From: Oceanospirillaceae bacterium
GTDB lineage: Bacteria; Pseudomonadota; Gammaproteobacteria; Pseudomonadales; Balneatricaceae
Assembly (NCBI GenBank): GCA_003521845.1
Contig: DPHB01000024.1
Coordinates: 18,377 to 82,376, forward strand
DNA length: 64,000 nucleotides
Reading direction: 5' to 3'
Part shown: positions 36,072-45,802 of the stretch, piece after piece
Position numbering within the stretch: position 1 is the first letter of the stretch
Layout of the letters: each line of letters opens with the position of its first letter
Made by a program: the position numbers and the translations under genes
Notes under the pieces: generated by a model
The model's input: the letters and a program-made list of their open reading frames with translations, nothing else
Told to the model about the DNA's origin: nothing
Database searches by the model: none

Positions 36072-39000
36072 GTCAGCTCCTTAGCGCAAGCCTGCCATGG
36101 TTCGTATACAGCTTCTGCCAGCTGGGTACAGCGTTCTAAGTCCAAATCTTGCATAGTGGCAAAGTGCCTTTGCATATACTCACTACCATAGGCAAGATCG
36201 TCTGCCAGCGCTTTGTCTTTGGCGACATCTGTGGCAGCTTTGCCTGACGCATTAGCCTCGACCAGCTTCATGCCCAGTTGCAAGGATAAGGGCAAAGGTT
36301 CGTGCATAGCCTGCCACCAAACCTGTAACAGCTGGGTAAAGAAATGATCGGCTTGCTGGGGTGTTAGGGGCTGAAAATGCATCTGACCTACGGGGCTTAG
36401 CAAGTAGGTGTCTACTGGCATCTGCGTATGCAAGTGGGCGGCTAAATGCTGCACCCATGCATCACTTAGGTTACGCCACTTTTTCTCCCCTTTATCCGAC
36501 TTTTTCTTGGCTGCGCTAGCTTGTACTAACACCTGCCTAGCCGACTTTTGATGCTGGTCTATAGCTAACTGTAAGAGCGGAATCTCTACTGTCACATGCA
36601 GCATGTCAGGTGACTGCTGGTTAACTGAGTGGCTGGCCACATAGGTCACGGGGATAACTTCTGCTACCGACTGCAAGCGTAGCTGCTGCCATGATTCAAA
36701 CAGTTCCACTAGGTCCGCCATAAACGGTTGCGCTTGAATATGCCCTGCGGTACCGGCCAGTAAGGTGCCGTCGCGCTGCCAGCTAGCAAATTGCTGTTGT
36801 AAATCATCAGCAACCTGGCTGACGGTTGTTTGTGTAGACAATGCCTGACTAGTGAACTGATCGCTAATAACTTGGTTATTTAGCTGCCAATTTTGTAAGC
36901 CATCTAGAGTAAAGTTTTCGATACTTGGTACTTCGCTAGCCTCTTGCGGCTTAGCCACCATAAGACGTTGTTGGTACAAGCTATCAATAGGTGACTTGAG
37001 CAAATTCACCAGCTCTGCTTTGCCTAATGGTCTTTCAGCCTTCCATGGTGAAAGCATGTTTGTTGGTATTAGTGTTGGTGTAGGCTGATCGACGCTAGAC
37101 TGGCTGAGCTCTTGTGCCCACTCCGCAGAGTAGGTAAACAAACCAGAGTGCGGCTGAAAATAAGCATCACTAAAAGGCTGTAACGGATATTGTGTGGTTA
37201 TCTCGCTTAACAAATCAGCATCTGGCCAAGCCTTGGCAATGTAATCTCGCAACTGGGCCACTAGGACCGATGGTGGCTGCAGGGAATCATCTTTAATACT
37301 GCGCCCATGCCAACTGACTACTAGCTTGTCACGCGCCGACAACAAGGCTTCTAAAAATAAATATCGATCATCGTCACGTCGCGAACGATCCCCCGGACGA
37401 TATTCTTGGCTAATTAAATCAAAGTCGTTAAACGTACGTTTGCGCGGGTAGGCATCATCATTCATACCCAGCAGCCAAATTTGTTTAAAGGGCACCGCAC
37501 GCATTGGCATCAAGGTAGCAAAGTTAATAGCGCCACTCATAAAGCGGCTACTTAAGCTGGGGCTTTCTAACTGTTCCAAAAGCGCCGACTGTAGCAATTC
37601 AACAGGCACCTGTTGGGCTGACATTTGCGCTTGTACCATGACATCTTGCCACTGCTGCAGATAGCCAGCAATGCGCAAATATAAACGTTCTGACTCGTCA
37701 TCATCACTGGCAAAGAAGTCCTGCCACATGGTCAAAATATGCGTTGCCCACTGCTCTGCAGTTTGGCTTTGGCACAGTTGTTTACGCCATTGTTCTAGGC
37801 AGCTAACAAAGCGGCTAAAGCTGCCCAACAAGTCCGCACCCAAGCCACTAACCTCGGGGTAGGCAGCGATACCACTCCAGCTATCATGGCTACCCGTAGC
37901 ATAGCCAAGTAACAAGCGATCAATACCAAACTGCCATGTATTCTGGCCGTCTTGAGTTGGTAACTGTTGATCTAAACGATGCTCTTCGCTCAAGGCCCAA
38001 CGAATATTGGCACCTTCTACCCACAGTTTGATTTGGTGTAACTCGGCTTCCTGTATACCAAAACGCGCACGGCAAGCAGGTACTTCCAATAATGCTAAGC
38101 CTTGCACCGAAGTCATACGAGACTGGGGCAACCCCAACAGGGTTTCAAAGGCGGCTAATACGGGGTTAGCAAAACGCTGACCAGTATCGGCAACATGGTA
38201 AGGCAAATAGCGCGCATCTTGAGGTGTATGCTCGGAACCACGATAGCGCCCAAATACGGCTTCGATATGCGGTGCGTAGGTAGCAATGTCCGGCACCATT
38301 ACCAAAATATCTCTTGGCTGTAGATTATCAATGTTGCCGTCTTTTTGGCTTTCTACAAAATCATCCAACAAACGGTCATGTAGAATCTCAACCTCTCGCT
38401 GCATGCTATGAGCGCTAACAAACTGCACACTGTGATCGGCGACAATGCCCGCGCCTGTCTCGCTATTCTGCAGTGCCCGTTCTTGCGCCGACTGCAGGTT
38501 GAGTATGTCATCTTGTATATGGGCCAATAGACTTGGCACGCCATCCGCAGGTGAGCGAAATAAATCCACCTTGCCTACGGGCAATTCTGCAAAGTGTTGT
38601 TGGTATTGCCCGGGCAAATCCCACTCATCAAACAGGTGTAAAAAGTCACGCCCTTGCTTACCCCAAGAAGCTAATAAAGGGTTGCCATACATATGCAAAC
38701 TAGCATCACTAAATTGACTGTGATCAGGCCGTTTATCTTGTCGTTTGTATTCTTTGCGTAGTAGCTCCCGACCTTCCACCATATCACCCCAGTAATGTTG
38801 ACTTGGGTTCATAACAAACATCAGCACTTGGGTAAAAGGTGCCATGGCACGTAGCACGTCTAGGCTGGCCATGGGCAAACTAGACATGCCAAACACCACC
38901 ACCCGGCGTGGCATGCCCACTGGCCTTTCTTGCAATTGTGCGCAAGCTGCCATAAAACGCTGATGCAAAGCCGTGCGGCTAGCTTGAGACCAGCCTTCGA

Positions 39001-39607
39001 TAGCACCCTGTGAAGTAATATCAGCACACAGTGCACGCCACAGTCCCGGCTGCCATTGTTGACTAGTCGGCACAGGTCGGTCGTTGCCCTGTTGGTCAGG
39101 CAATACATCACGGCCCTGCTCCCAAGCGGCTAACCAATCAGGGCGAAAAACCTGATACTGATCATAAAGATCGGCTAATTGACGTGCTAATTGCAGGCGT
39201 TCCATAGGCAAGGAATCAGGTTGCATATAAGCGGTAAGCATGGGCGCCAGCTGGGCTAAATCCCAGCTACCTAGCAGGCGATACAAGCGCCAAGTGAGGC
39301 CTTGCTTGTCATACACCGTTTGCTTGGATAACCCCGGCAACACGGTGCAGTAGCTTTGCCAGACAAACTGCCCAGGAAGCATGGCATCAATGGCCGCCGC
39401 AATACCACAGCCACCATCACTTTCATCTTGGGCTAAGGTTTGCTTGAGCCACTGCGCGATACCGTTGCTTTGAGTAAGGACTAAATCTTGTTCTAAAGGT
39501 CGTAAAGGATAACGCTTAAGCCACTGCACATAGGTTTCACACAGGTCTTCCATGCGGTTACCTTGTACTACCATAAATCCCTGTGGCCAGTTTTCCGCGT
39601 TTGTCAT
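36068..39607 (-). CDS. recC: Exodeoxyribonuclease V gamma subunit
   Basis: The 1179-residue subunit is the Chi-recognition and pin subunit of RecBCD. The N-terminus GFMVVQGNRMEDLCETYVQWLKRYPL followed by VLTQSNGIAQWLKQTLA matches Pseudomonas-type RecC, which supports the ATG at 39607 (MTNAENW) instead of a GTG eleven codons upstream. CGIAAAIDAMLPGQFVWQ and GMNDDAYPRKR are further conserved blocks. First gene of the recCBD operon. The 252 bases upstream to the next gene show no other feature. Confidence 0.94.
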   Translation of the reverse strand: MTNAENWPQGFMVVQGNRMEDLCETYVQWLKRYPLRPLEQDLVLTQSNGIAQWLKQTLAQDESDGGCGIAAAIDAMLPGQFVWQSYCTVLPGLSKQTVYDKQGLTWRLYRLLGSWDLAQLAPMLTAYMQPDSLPMERLQLARQLADLYDQYQVFRPDWLAAWEQGRDVLPDQQGNDRPVPTSQQWQPGLWRALCADITSQGAIEGWSQASRTALHQRFMAACAQLQERPVGMPRRVVVFGMSSLPMASLDVLRAMAPFTQVLMFVMNPSQHYWGDMVEGRELLRKEYKRQDKRPDHSQFSDASLHMYGNPLLASWGKQGRDFLHLFDEWDLPGQYQQHFAELPVGKVDLFRSPADGVPSLLAHIQDDILNLQSAQERALQNSETGAGIVADHSVQFVSAHSMQREVEILHDRLLDDFVESQKDGNIDNLQPRDILVMVPDIATYAPHIEAVFGRYRGSEHTPQDARYLPYHVADTGQRFANPVLAAFETLLGLPQSRMTSVQGLALLEVPACRARFGIQEAELHQIKLWVEGANIRWALSEEHRLDQQLPTQDGQNTWQFGIDRLLLGYATGSHDSWSGIAAYPEVSGLGADLLGSFSRFVSCLEQWRKQLCQSQTAEQWATHILTMWQDFFASDDDESERLYLRIAGYLQQWQDVMVQAQMSAQQVPVELLQSALLEQLESPSLSSRFMSGAINFATLMPMRAVPFKQIWLLGMNDDAYPRKRTFNDFDLISQEYRPGDRSRRDDDRYLFLEALLSARDKLVVSWHGRSIKDDSLQPPSVLVAQLRDYIAKAWPDADLLSEITTQYPLQPFSDAYFQPHSGLFTYSAEWAQELSQSSVDQPTPTLIPTNMLSPWKAERPLGKAELVNLLKSPIDSLYQQRLMVAKPQEASEVPSIENFTLDGLQNWQLNNQVISDQFTSQALSTQTTVSQVADDLQQQFASWQRDGTLLAGTAGHIQAQPFMADLVELFESWQQLRLQSVAEVIPVTYVASHSVNQQSPDMLHVTVEIPLLQLAIDQHQKSARQVLVQASAAKKKSDKGEKKWRNLSDAWVQHLAAHLHTQMPVDTYLLSPVGQMHFQPLTPQQADHFFTQLLQVWWQAMHEPLPLSLQLGMKLVEANASGKAATDVAKDKALADDLAYGSEYMQRHFATMQDLDLERCTQLAEAVYEPWQACAKELT

Positions 39608-39859
39608 AAGCGATTGAATATGCGTGCATTTTCCATGCACCTATAGTACCTGAATGGCGCTGCAGTTTTAACTACTAACTAGCCTAGGAAGTATCTAGGC
39701 CGCTTGAAATAGCGGCAACAGCTAGCAGCAGCGGCCTGAGCATCATGCAAGGCAGCAACGGCAACTATATTCATAAAGAGACCCAGATAAACTAACTCAA
39801 TGCCTATAATTGGATTATTAGGAACCCATAGCTAAGGCTAACAAGCAGTGTGCCGGTGT

Positions 39860-40252
39860 TTATTTGGACTGGCGAAGGCACGTGGTGCCCGATAACAACA
39901 CGGCCACTAGAGGAACCCCAATACCCAATAACACCAACCACCAATCAGGGCCGCCTACATATAAAGATTTTGCCAACAATACGGGGGCCTGCACAAAAAC
40001 CAAGAAACATAGCATTAACCACCAAGCAAAAGCGTCTCCTTTGCGCAAACCGAACCAGGCATGCCAAGCCGTCACTAGAGCGACAAATACCAATAAGCCC
40101 GCCGCCCAGAGGATATGAAATTTGGCATGATCTGGCCAAGTTTCAAGAACCAAATGGCCGCTCAACATTTCCGGTATGGGTATAATAAATAAGGTAATAC
40201 ATTGGGCAACCATCAGATAGGCCGCGACATTCAATTTGACACTGTTCGGCAT
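39860..40252 (-). CDS. Small integral membrane protein, unknown family
   Basis: The 130-residue protein is predicted by eye to have four membrane segments (around residues 8-27, 45-65, 76-96 and 102-121) with a short basic tail. Conserved-looking motifs are HAKFHILWA and TAWHAWFGL between segments. I do not recognise the family. It stands alone between recC and the Rieske oxygenase gene, same strand as both. Confidence 0.6.
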   Translation of the reverse strand: MPNSVKLNVAAYLMVAQCITLFIIPIPEMLSGHLVLETWPDHAKFHILWAAGLLVFVALVTAWHAWFGLRKGDAFAWWLMLCFLVFVQAPVLLAKSLYVGGPDWWLVLLGIGVPLVAVLLSGTTCLRQSK

Positions 40253-40433
40253 AGGTCATCGTCATCCATTGTGTGCGTATTTGCCCTCAAGTATAGACGT
40301 GAAAAACCACCTTGCTATGTGTCTTAACGCGCAAGCACCGACCCTGGCATAAATAGCCAGCAAGAAACATGAATTTATTGATTGTCTTTAAAGACACTAA
40401 GCTAGCTGCTAAGTGTTTAGTAATGACACAAAC

Positions 40434-41528
40434 TCAAACTAAATCTACAGCTTCACGCATCCAACCTTGCAAAGCCGCGATGGAATGTTCGGACAGCACG
40501 CCTTCTTTGGGGTCTAGCACTAAAGGCCCCGGCACATAACCTTTGGACTTAAGGCCCCGGTGTACGCTCTCCACCAAGACCACATCTTCTGCCACGGTAG
40601 TTTCACGGTCTTGTATAGCAAGCTCGCGAATCACTTGGCTTTCTACTCCATGCTCCGTAAACCAGCCCCGTGACACGGTACAGCTGTCTACGTCATCAGG
40701 CCGCCAACTATAGGTATTTAACACGTTGCCTGGGTAACATTGAAAAGAAAACATAGGCCACAAAAACCACGACTGGTAGCGCCCAGCATAGGCATTAGTT
40801 GCCAAATCTATCGGGTAGGTCATGGTTTCCAAACTCTGACATTCTGTGGTGTGACGTAGCACGTAGCCGTTATTTTTATCGGGTTGAATATTGTAAGTTT
40901 CTGGTTTTACCACGCCCTTAACAAAGGTGGGATGATTATTGGGGCAGTGATAACATTCCGAATAGTTTTCTACGGATACTTTCCAATTACATTTTTCTGC
41001 CACTGCTACATATTCTTGCGGCTGTAATTCAGCAATTTGCGGCACCCAGGCAGCAATTTCTTCACGTACACCTGGGTACCATTCATCCATGCTAGCGGCG
41101 TCCTTGTCCAAGTTAACAAAGATAAAACCGTGGAAGTCTTCGCTACGCACACTGGTCAAACACACCTTGGACTTGTCAAAACCGGGTACACGCTTAGTAG
41201 CAGGGCCAGAGGTCATCTGCCCATCCCAATCGTAGGTCCAAGCATGGTAGGGACAGACCAACATCCTAGTATTGCCTGCGCCTTGCACCAGCTCATGGGC
41301 ACGATGCTGACAAACATTGTAATAGGTACGGATTCTACCGGCCTTATCTCGCACGCAAAACAGGTTTTCACCCGCCAAACTAAAGGCGTAATAATCGCCA
41401 ACATTGGGAATCTGACTAGTATGCACAACAAACTGCCAAGTTTTAGCAAACAGGCCCTGTTGTTCATGATCAAAAATAGCGGGATCCGTGTAATAACGTG
41501 CTGCTAAGGAATGAACGACTTGGTTCAT
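40434..41528 (-). CDS. Rieske non-heme iron oxygenase, alpha subunit (CntA/GbcA-like)
   Basis: The 364-residue oxygenase has a Rieske [2Fe-2S] site, CQHRAHE and CPYHAWTYD (C-x-H ... C-x-x-H), and a mononuclear iron site in VSVENYSECYHCPNNHPTF. The overall layout matches monooxygenases acting on quaternary amines such as carnitine (CntA), glycine betaine (GbcA) or choline. The residue linking the two metal centres appears to be Glu (ECYH), a feature noted for CntA. No conventional reductase gene lies next to it; the FrhB-like gene upstream may take that role. Substrate unknown. Confidence 0.85.
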   Translation of the reverse strand: MNQVVHSLAARYYTDPAIFDHEQQGLFAKTWQFVVHTSQIPNVGDYYAFSLAGENLFCVRDKAGRIRTYYNVCQHRAHELVQGAGNTRMLVCPYHAWTYDWDGQMTSGPATKRVPGFDKSKVCLTSVRSEDFHGFIFVNLDKDAASMDEWYPGVREEIAAWVPQIAELQPQEYVAVAEKCNWKVSVENYSECYHCPNNHPTFVKGVVKPETYNIQPDKNNGYVLRHTTECQSLETMTYPIDLATNAYAGRYQSWFLWPMFSFQCYPGNVLNTYSWRPDDVDSCTVSRGWFTEHGVESQVIRELAIQDRETTVAEDVVLVESVHRGLKSKGYVPGPLVLDPKEGVLSEHSIAALQGWMREAVDLV

Positions 41529-41708
41529 GGTTTTTTACCTTACTAAAATGGCGCTGTTGTAATTTAATTTTGCGCACCAGGTTTTACTTGTTCATCTTGC
41601 GTAAACGACTTTTACTTAAGCCGCCAAAGGTAAATCTAAATGCTGCGCGGTGCAATTCAAATAACGGCCACTTTAATCCTATTTTTTCGATCCTAAGTAA
41701 ATACTATT

Positions 41709-41740
41709 TTGGGGTCAGACCCCATAGGGTCTGACCCCAA
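41709..41740. repeat. REP-like palindrome, GGGGTCAGACCC family
   Basis: Arms TTGGGGTCAGACCC (41709-41722) and its exact complement (41727-41740) flank a four-base loop. It is followed by AGTGCCAGG, as in the palindrome at 1728-1770. It sits in the 223-base gap between the FrhB-like and Rieske genes, where it could affect read-through or mRNA stability. Confidence 0.85.
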
Positions 41741-41751
41741 AGTGCCAGGTG

Positions 41752-43020
41752 TTAGTCTGCAGCCTGCGGTTTTGGCTGCGTAGCCTTACCAATTTGCACC
41801 CTCTCCATGGTACCAATACGCTGGCGCTCACGTTCATGCCGAGGCACCTCGGCGCTGAGTTCATCGATACGCAAGCGGTCGGTGCGCACATGCAACTGCC
41901 CGGCATCCTGCAAGCCTTGGTAGCGTGCACCAACAGCATACTTTTTGTGCATCTGATGGGTTTGGTAGATGCTCATATGGTCGGGCATGATGTCCGCTTC
42001 TAGGGTCAAGGCGCCGTATTCTGAGGCCTCAGCGAGCAAATCAGCGCCCGCTTTAGTACGGGCAATGATGGCGTTAGTACCTAGGTCTGTTTCACTGTCA
42101 ATGCGATTGGGCGAACCCAGCGTCCAGGTATCGGAAGCGGCTATATCCGCCCCTTCACCTATACCATCTGGGCAAACTTTGCAGCGAAACGGCATGTCCC
42201 ACATACTTTCGTCATCGCCCCAGAAATCCAAATAATGGGCATCCACCACCTTGTCTTTGGTGGTAATGCGAGTAGGACCCGGGCAGCCATGACCACGATA
42301 GCGCAAACCAGTGACGGCTTCTGGCTCCACGCCCATACGCCGATAAAAGTCATCGGTGGTTGCTGGTGGACCCCAGCCACCACAAACAGGTGCCAACCAA
42401 AATTTTACCAGTTGATTAACCCGTTCATCATGTTCAGCCAAATTACGCAAGCCAGAAATGTCGCAGGGCTTACCAATAAAAGCAAAGGTTTGTCCCTTGG
42501 CAAGTACTTCATCAATAGCAATTAAGGGTGCCGTGGGCCCATAGCGCGAACCGGCACCCTGCATGACTTCCTCTGGCGTGGTACTGATATGCATTTCACC
42601 AAAACTTGGCTCCGTAGTATGGGGTTTAACATGCAATACAAAATCCACTTGTTTGCTCGTTAACAGGTAGCTAGCCAGGGCTGTAAGTACTCCTGACGTA
42701 GCGCCGATATGCCGCTGTTGTTCGTCCCCTGCCCAAGCACGCACCATACGTGTCCACGGCCCCCAAACATTATCGTGTTTGCTGTCCGTGGCAATCAGCT
42801 TGGCTGGCAGACCCACGGCGTGCACACCAGGGCAGACGTCTTCGATTAAATCAGCTGTCGCGCTATCTAAGTCATCACTAACAATAGGCACTAGATAGCC
42901 AGTCTGGCCTTTACGTACCTGTATCTTGTCGCTACCTGCCACTGCCTGACACAGGCCGCAGCCAATACATAAAGCGTTTTCTACAATGCGTTCTACACGT
43001 TGTTTGGGGGTTAAACTCAT
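41752..43020 (-). CDS. Coenzyme F420 hydrogenase/dehydrogenase beta-subunit family protein
   Basis: The 422-residue protein has an N-terminal ferredoxin-like cluster motif, ALCIGCGLCQAVAG, and the FrhB core with GAGSRYGPTAPL, FAFIGKPCDISGLRNLA and FRCKVCPDGIGEGADIAASDTW. FrhB-family proteins bind FAD and iron-sulfur clusters and pass electrons; many are not F420-dependent. It is nine bases from the sulfotransferase-like gene when the latter's stop is considered, and upstream of the Rieske gene, so it may feed electrons to the oxygenase, which is inference. Confidence 0.83.
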   Translation of the reverse strand: MSLTPKQRVERIVENALCIGCGLCQAVAGSDKIQVRKGQTGYLVPIVSDDLDSATADLIEDVCPGVHAVGLPAKLIATDSKHDNVWGPWTRMVRAWAGDEQQRHIGATSGVLTALASYLLTSKQVDFVLHVKPHTTEPSFGEMHISTTPEEVMQGAGSRYGPTAPLIAIDEVLAKGQTFAFIGKPCDISGLRNLAEHDERVNQLVKFWLAPVCGGWGPPATTDDFYRRMGVEPEAVTGLRYRGHGCPGPTRITTKDKVVDAHYLDFWGDDESMWDMPFRCKVCPDGIGEGADIAASDTWTLGSPNRIDSETDLGTNAIIARTKAGADLLAEASEYGALTLEADIMPDHMSIYQTHQMHKKYAVGARYQGLQDAGQLHVRTDRLRIDELSAEVPRHERERQRIGTMERVQIGKATQPKPQAAD

Positions 43021-43029
43021 ATGCGCCTC

Positions 43030-43761
43030 CTATAGGCGGTGGTTGTGCAAATATTCATAAATGGGCATGACCTTGTCGTAGATCTCTTTCACCCTATCAG
43101 GAGCGTCGTTGATATCCACATACTTACGCTCTTGCGGTTTTAAACCATCAGAATTACGCAAGTTAGCATGAAAAGAACCACCATCCCACCAGCTCACTTC
43201 ATCGCGCGCGCCAGGCTCCCAACTCAAGGATTCAGGCATATGAGGGATGCCTACAGCGTTGGCCCACTTTTCTATGATGTTATGAGGATTTTCTAACATA
43301 TCATCGCTGTCTATCAGGGGTGGTGGAGACCCTGTTCTGTCAGCAATAATGTCGAATAGTTGCTTCAGTTCCACATAACCCACTTCTTTTTCGTGAAAAT
43401 CTGGCCACTTGGCATACATAGAAGTAATGGTCTTGGCTGGGTCACGAATCAAAAAGGAGTGATTGAACATATCAAACAGGTCATCATTCCACATATGGTC
43501 TATATACATAGGGAAGTCTTTACTAAAGGCGGGGCCTTTTTTCGTTTGCGCTTGCAAAACTTTGTGCACACTGTCCATAGTTAAACCCGGTGTTCGCACT
43601 TCACCTTGTTGATATCGTGGCCACAATGGTTCTTCGCCTTGGTACCAAGGCTCTCCATAAGGTTCGTGGTAGCAGGTCATATCGCCACGCTGACGCATCA
43701 TCCATTCAAAGGCTGTAGACGTTGAGCGTGGAACAGCCCACAAAGCTAATATCTTGTGCAT
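43030..43761 (-). CDS. Sulfotransferase-like P-loop protein (Sulfotransfer_5-like)
   Basis: The 243-residue protein starts MHKILALWAVPRSTSTAFEWMMRQRGDMTCYHEPYG, in which PRSTSTAF is the phosphosulfate-binding loop. HSFLIRDPAKTITSMYAKWP is the second PAPS-binding segment with the conserved Arg-Asp-Pro. It is short for the family and lacks membrane segments. ATG 43761 is preferred because GAGAG stands nine bases upstream, whereas an ATG five codons earlier has no such site. It could sulfate a small molecule or bind a nucleotide for another purpose. Confidence 0.8.
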   Translation of the reverse strand: MHKILALWAVPRSTSTAFEWMMRQRGDMTCYHEPYGEPWYQGEEPLWPRYQQGEVRTPGLTMDSVHKVLQAQTKKGPAFSKDFPMYIDHMWNDDLFDMFNHSFLIRDPAKTITSMYAKWPDFHEKEVGYVELKQLFDIIADRTGSPPPLIDSDDMLENPHNIIEKWANAVGIPHMPESLSWEPGARDEVSWWDGGSFHANLRNSDGLKPQERKYVDINDAPDRVKEIYDKVMPIYEYLHNHRL

Positions 43762-43786
43762 AGTGATTACTCTCATTTATTAACCA

Positions 43787-43853
43787 TCGTCATTGCCAGG
43801 CCATAGGCCGTGGCAATCTTTTCGGAGATCGCCGCGCTGCGCTCGCGATGACA
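43787..43853. repeat. Mosaic CGTCATTGCCAGG-type repeat
   Basis: The 67-base element runs from CGTCATTGCCAGG to CGCTCGCGATGAC with GGCAATCTTTTCGGAGATCGCC in the middle. It is an inverted-ended member of the mosaic repeat family and exactly fills the space between two genes of the same leftward cluster. Confidence 0.8.
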
Positions 43854-43855
43854 AA

Positions 43856-44689
43856 CTAACTAGACAATTGCGACAATAGGTAACCTTGCTGGGTCACCGG
43901 GGCAGTACCTAAAGTCTTAAAAATGCGCCAATAGAGTGCCGAATCCGAAGATATAATGGGTTTACCAACCAAGGCTTCTAGCTCTACTTCGCGGGATACC
44001 ATGCGCTGCGGCACACCATCGGCACGGCGGAAATTAGGCATGCCGTTCACCACATAGGCGTCCACATTAGGGGCCAACTCAGCTAAGCGCTGCATGGATT
44101 GTGCGGCCATATCGCCGGGGAAAATCCAGGTTTGGTCGTTTACCTGCTCTTGGGTTTCATACATGCCCAAGTCGACAAAGTTACCAGCGTAAACCAAATT
44201 AAAACCGGCATCGCGCAAGAAGCGGCTAATGCCATCACGCCAATCAGGCCAATAGTAAACCGAGTTAAGAGCAATAGTTTCGGCACCGATTTCTCGCAGC
44301 GCTTCCACTAAGCAGTAGCCTGCCATGTGCAACGGCGTTTCGTAGGTGTCCGCCACACGGTCTAAAAACTCTTTGATTTGCTTCGGGGTTTTACCACCAG
44401 CATGCACCCAGTTGGTGCCTACTTGGCCACAAACATGGGCACCATTGTTGGCCATGCATTCGACAAACTCTTCGAGTAGATGGAAGTTCTTGTCCCGTTG
44501 CCCCAGCTGGTGGGCATACTGGGGCACGTGCAACATGCGTCCGTGGGCACCAACGTTATCAGCACTGATGCGTAAAAAGTCTGATGGCGCGGCATCAAAA
44601 TCGTGAGGTGGGCCGGTAAAACCAACCTGATAAGGAAACAGGGTATTTTTGGGGTCATGCCAGCGTTCTGGCTTGGTGTACTCGACCAT
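43856..44689 (-). CDS. Asp/Glu racemase superfamily protein (maleate isomerase/arylmalonate decarboxylase-like)
   Basis: The 277-residue protein resembles maleate isomerases and arylmalonate decarboxylases: VECMANNGAHVCGQVGTNWVHAGG in the first half, ETPLHMAGYCLVEALREIGAETIALNS in the middle and LEALVGKPIISSDSALYWRIFKTLG in the second half. The two catalytic Cys positions of the superfamily appear to be Gly (VGTNW) and Gly or Asn (VVNGMPNFRR). It may thus bind a ligand without racemase chemistry or use other residues. First gene of the sulfotransferase/FrhB/Rieske run. Confidence 0.7.
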   Translation of the reverse strand: MVEYTKPERWHDPKNTLFPYQVGFTGPPHDFDAAPSDFLRISADNVGAHGRMLHVPQYAHQLGQRDKNFHLLEEFVECMANNGAHVCGQVGTNWVHAGGKTPKQIKEFLDRVADTYETPLHMAGYCLVEALREIGAETIALNSVYYWPDWRDGISRFLRDAGFNLVYAGNFVDLGMYETQEQVNDQTWIFPGDMAAQSMQRLAELAPNVDAYVVNGMPNFRRADGVPQRMVSREVELEALVGKPIISSDSALYWRIFKTLGTAPVTQQGYLLSQLSS

Positions 44690-44827
44690 TATCTACTCCG
44701 GTATTATTGTTATTGATAACAGAGTAATGGAGCAAGCGGTTGCTGTTCAAATGGAATTGTCAGCAATTAGCATTCATAATTTCGATCGTCATAGCTATGG
44801 ACTGGCGGCAAGGCGGGCGAGTAAAGC

Positions 44828-45802
44828 TTAGTCGTTGCGGCCTCGCTGTAGCAAGTTAAACACCTTTTTACCGACATCTGCACCTAGCCCTACGGCGGTT
44901 TCTGCGACGGTGCCAACTATCTGCCCCACCTGCCCCGCCTGGTTTGCTACTTGGTTGGCCGCTTGGCTAGCCGTATGACCTACATTCTCAGTGATGCTTT
45001 GCGCGGTTTGTCTAAGGCTATCTAAACTCTTGTGCATCAAGTTATCACGCTCTACTTGATCAAAGGTATCACTGACCTGCTGTAACAACTGTTGCTGTGC
45101 TACTTGTATATCGCCTTCCACACGGGCCACGCTATGCAGGAAGCCCATAAACTCATCGGCCATGGCGCGATAATTACAATCGGGGTTTTGCTTTTGATAG
45201 TAGGCCAATTGCTGCACCAGCTGCTGTGTTTCTAAAGCAACCAAGCTCACTTCCAATACGGCCGAAGCGTGTTTAACAAACACCGGGTCATAGCCCCATT
45301 CATCCTGCATATAGTTAGCAATCAATTGTTGCTGGTTTGAGCTAACTTCGCCGTTAGTTTGAGCGGATTCTAGTGCCACCTTTAAAGCGAGGGGCACCAT
45401 CAATTCAAATAAACGAATCGCCAACACATCCAAGGGCGTATTAATAAATTTGGGAATCACCTCTACGCGCTTATCAGTTTCGGCACGAAATACCTTGCTC
45501 AGTGCGTACCAAGCGCCACCACCCAAAACACTCGCGGCAATCACCCACCCTAGCGGCGTACTAGCGCCACCAAATACAGCCAACAAACCACCCTTGGCAA
45601 ATAGCGCATTGGCTACTACCGATGATTTGGCTGCAGCGCCTGCGGAGCCAGCCGCGCCCAATACATCCCAAGCTTTTCCTAAGTGTTTTTGCAGGCGCAT
45701 GCTAGCAAAAGCGTCATCGCCAATGGCCAGTTTGTGTTTAAAAGTTAGCGGGTGGGCAATAACCTGCTCCACGCCGATAAATATCATATCTTTGGATGTC
45801 AT
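44828..45802 (-). CDS. TerB-like domain membrane-associated protein
   Basis: The 324-residue protein has an N-terminal part with a hydrophobic glycine-rich stretch (GGLLAVFGGASTPLGWVIAASVLGGGAWYAL, about residues 71-101). Then follows a helical TerB-like segment (LFELMVPLALKVALESAQTNGEVSSNQQQLIANYMQDEWG) and a C-terminal helical, Ala/Gln-rich tail (ASQAANQVANQAGQVGQ). TerB-like domains are linked to tellurite and stress responses with metal binding. The assignment is by pattern only and no ter genes are nearby. Confidence 0.5.
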   Translation of the reverse strand: MTSKDMIFIGVEQVIAHPLTFKHKLAIGDDAFASMRLQKHLGKAWDVLGAAGSAGAAAKSSVVANALFAKGGLLAVFGGASTPLGWVIAASVLGGGAWYALSKVFRAETDKRVEVIPKFINTPLDVLAIRLFELMVPLALKVALESAQTNGEVSSNQQQLIANYMQDEWGYDPVFVKHASAVLEVSLVALETQQLVQQLAYYQKQNPDCNYRAMADEFMGFLHSVARVEGDIQVAQQQLLQQVSDTFDQVERDNLMHKSLDSLRQTAQSITENVGHTASQAANQVANQAGQVGQIVGTVAETAVGLGADVGKKVFNLLQRGRND

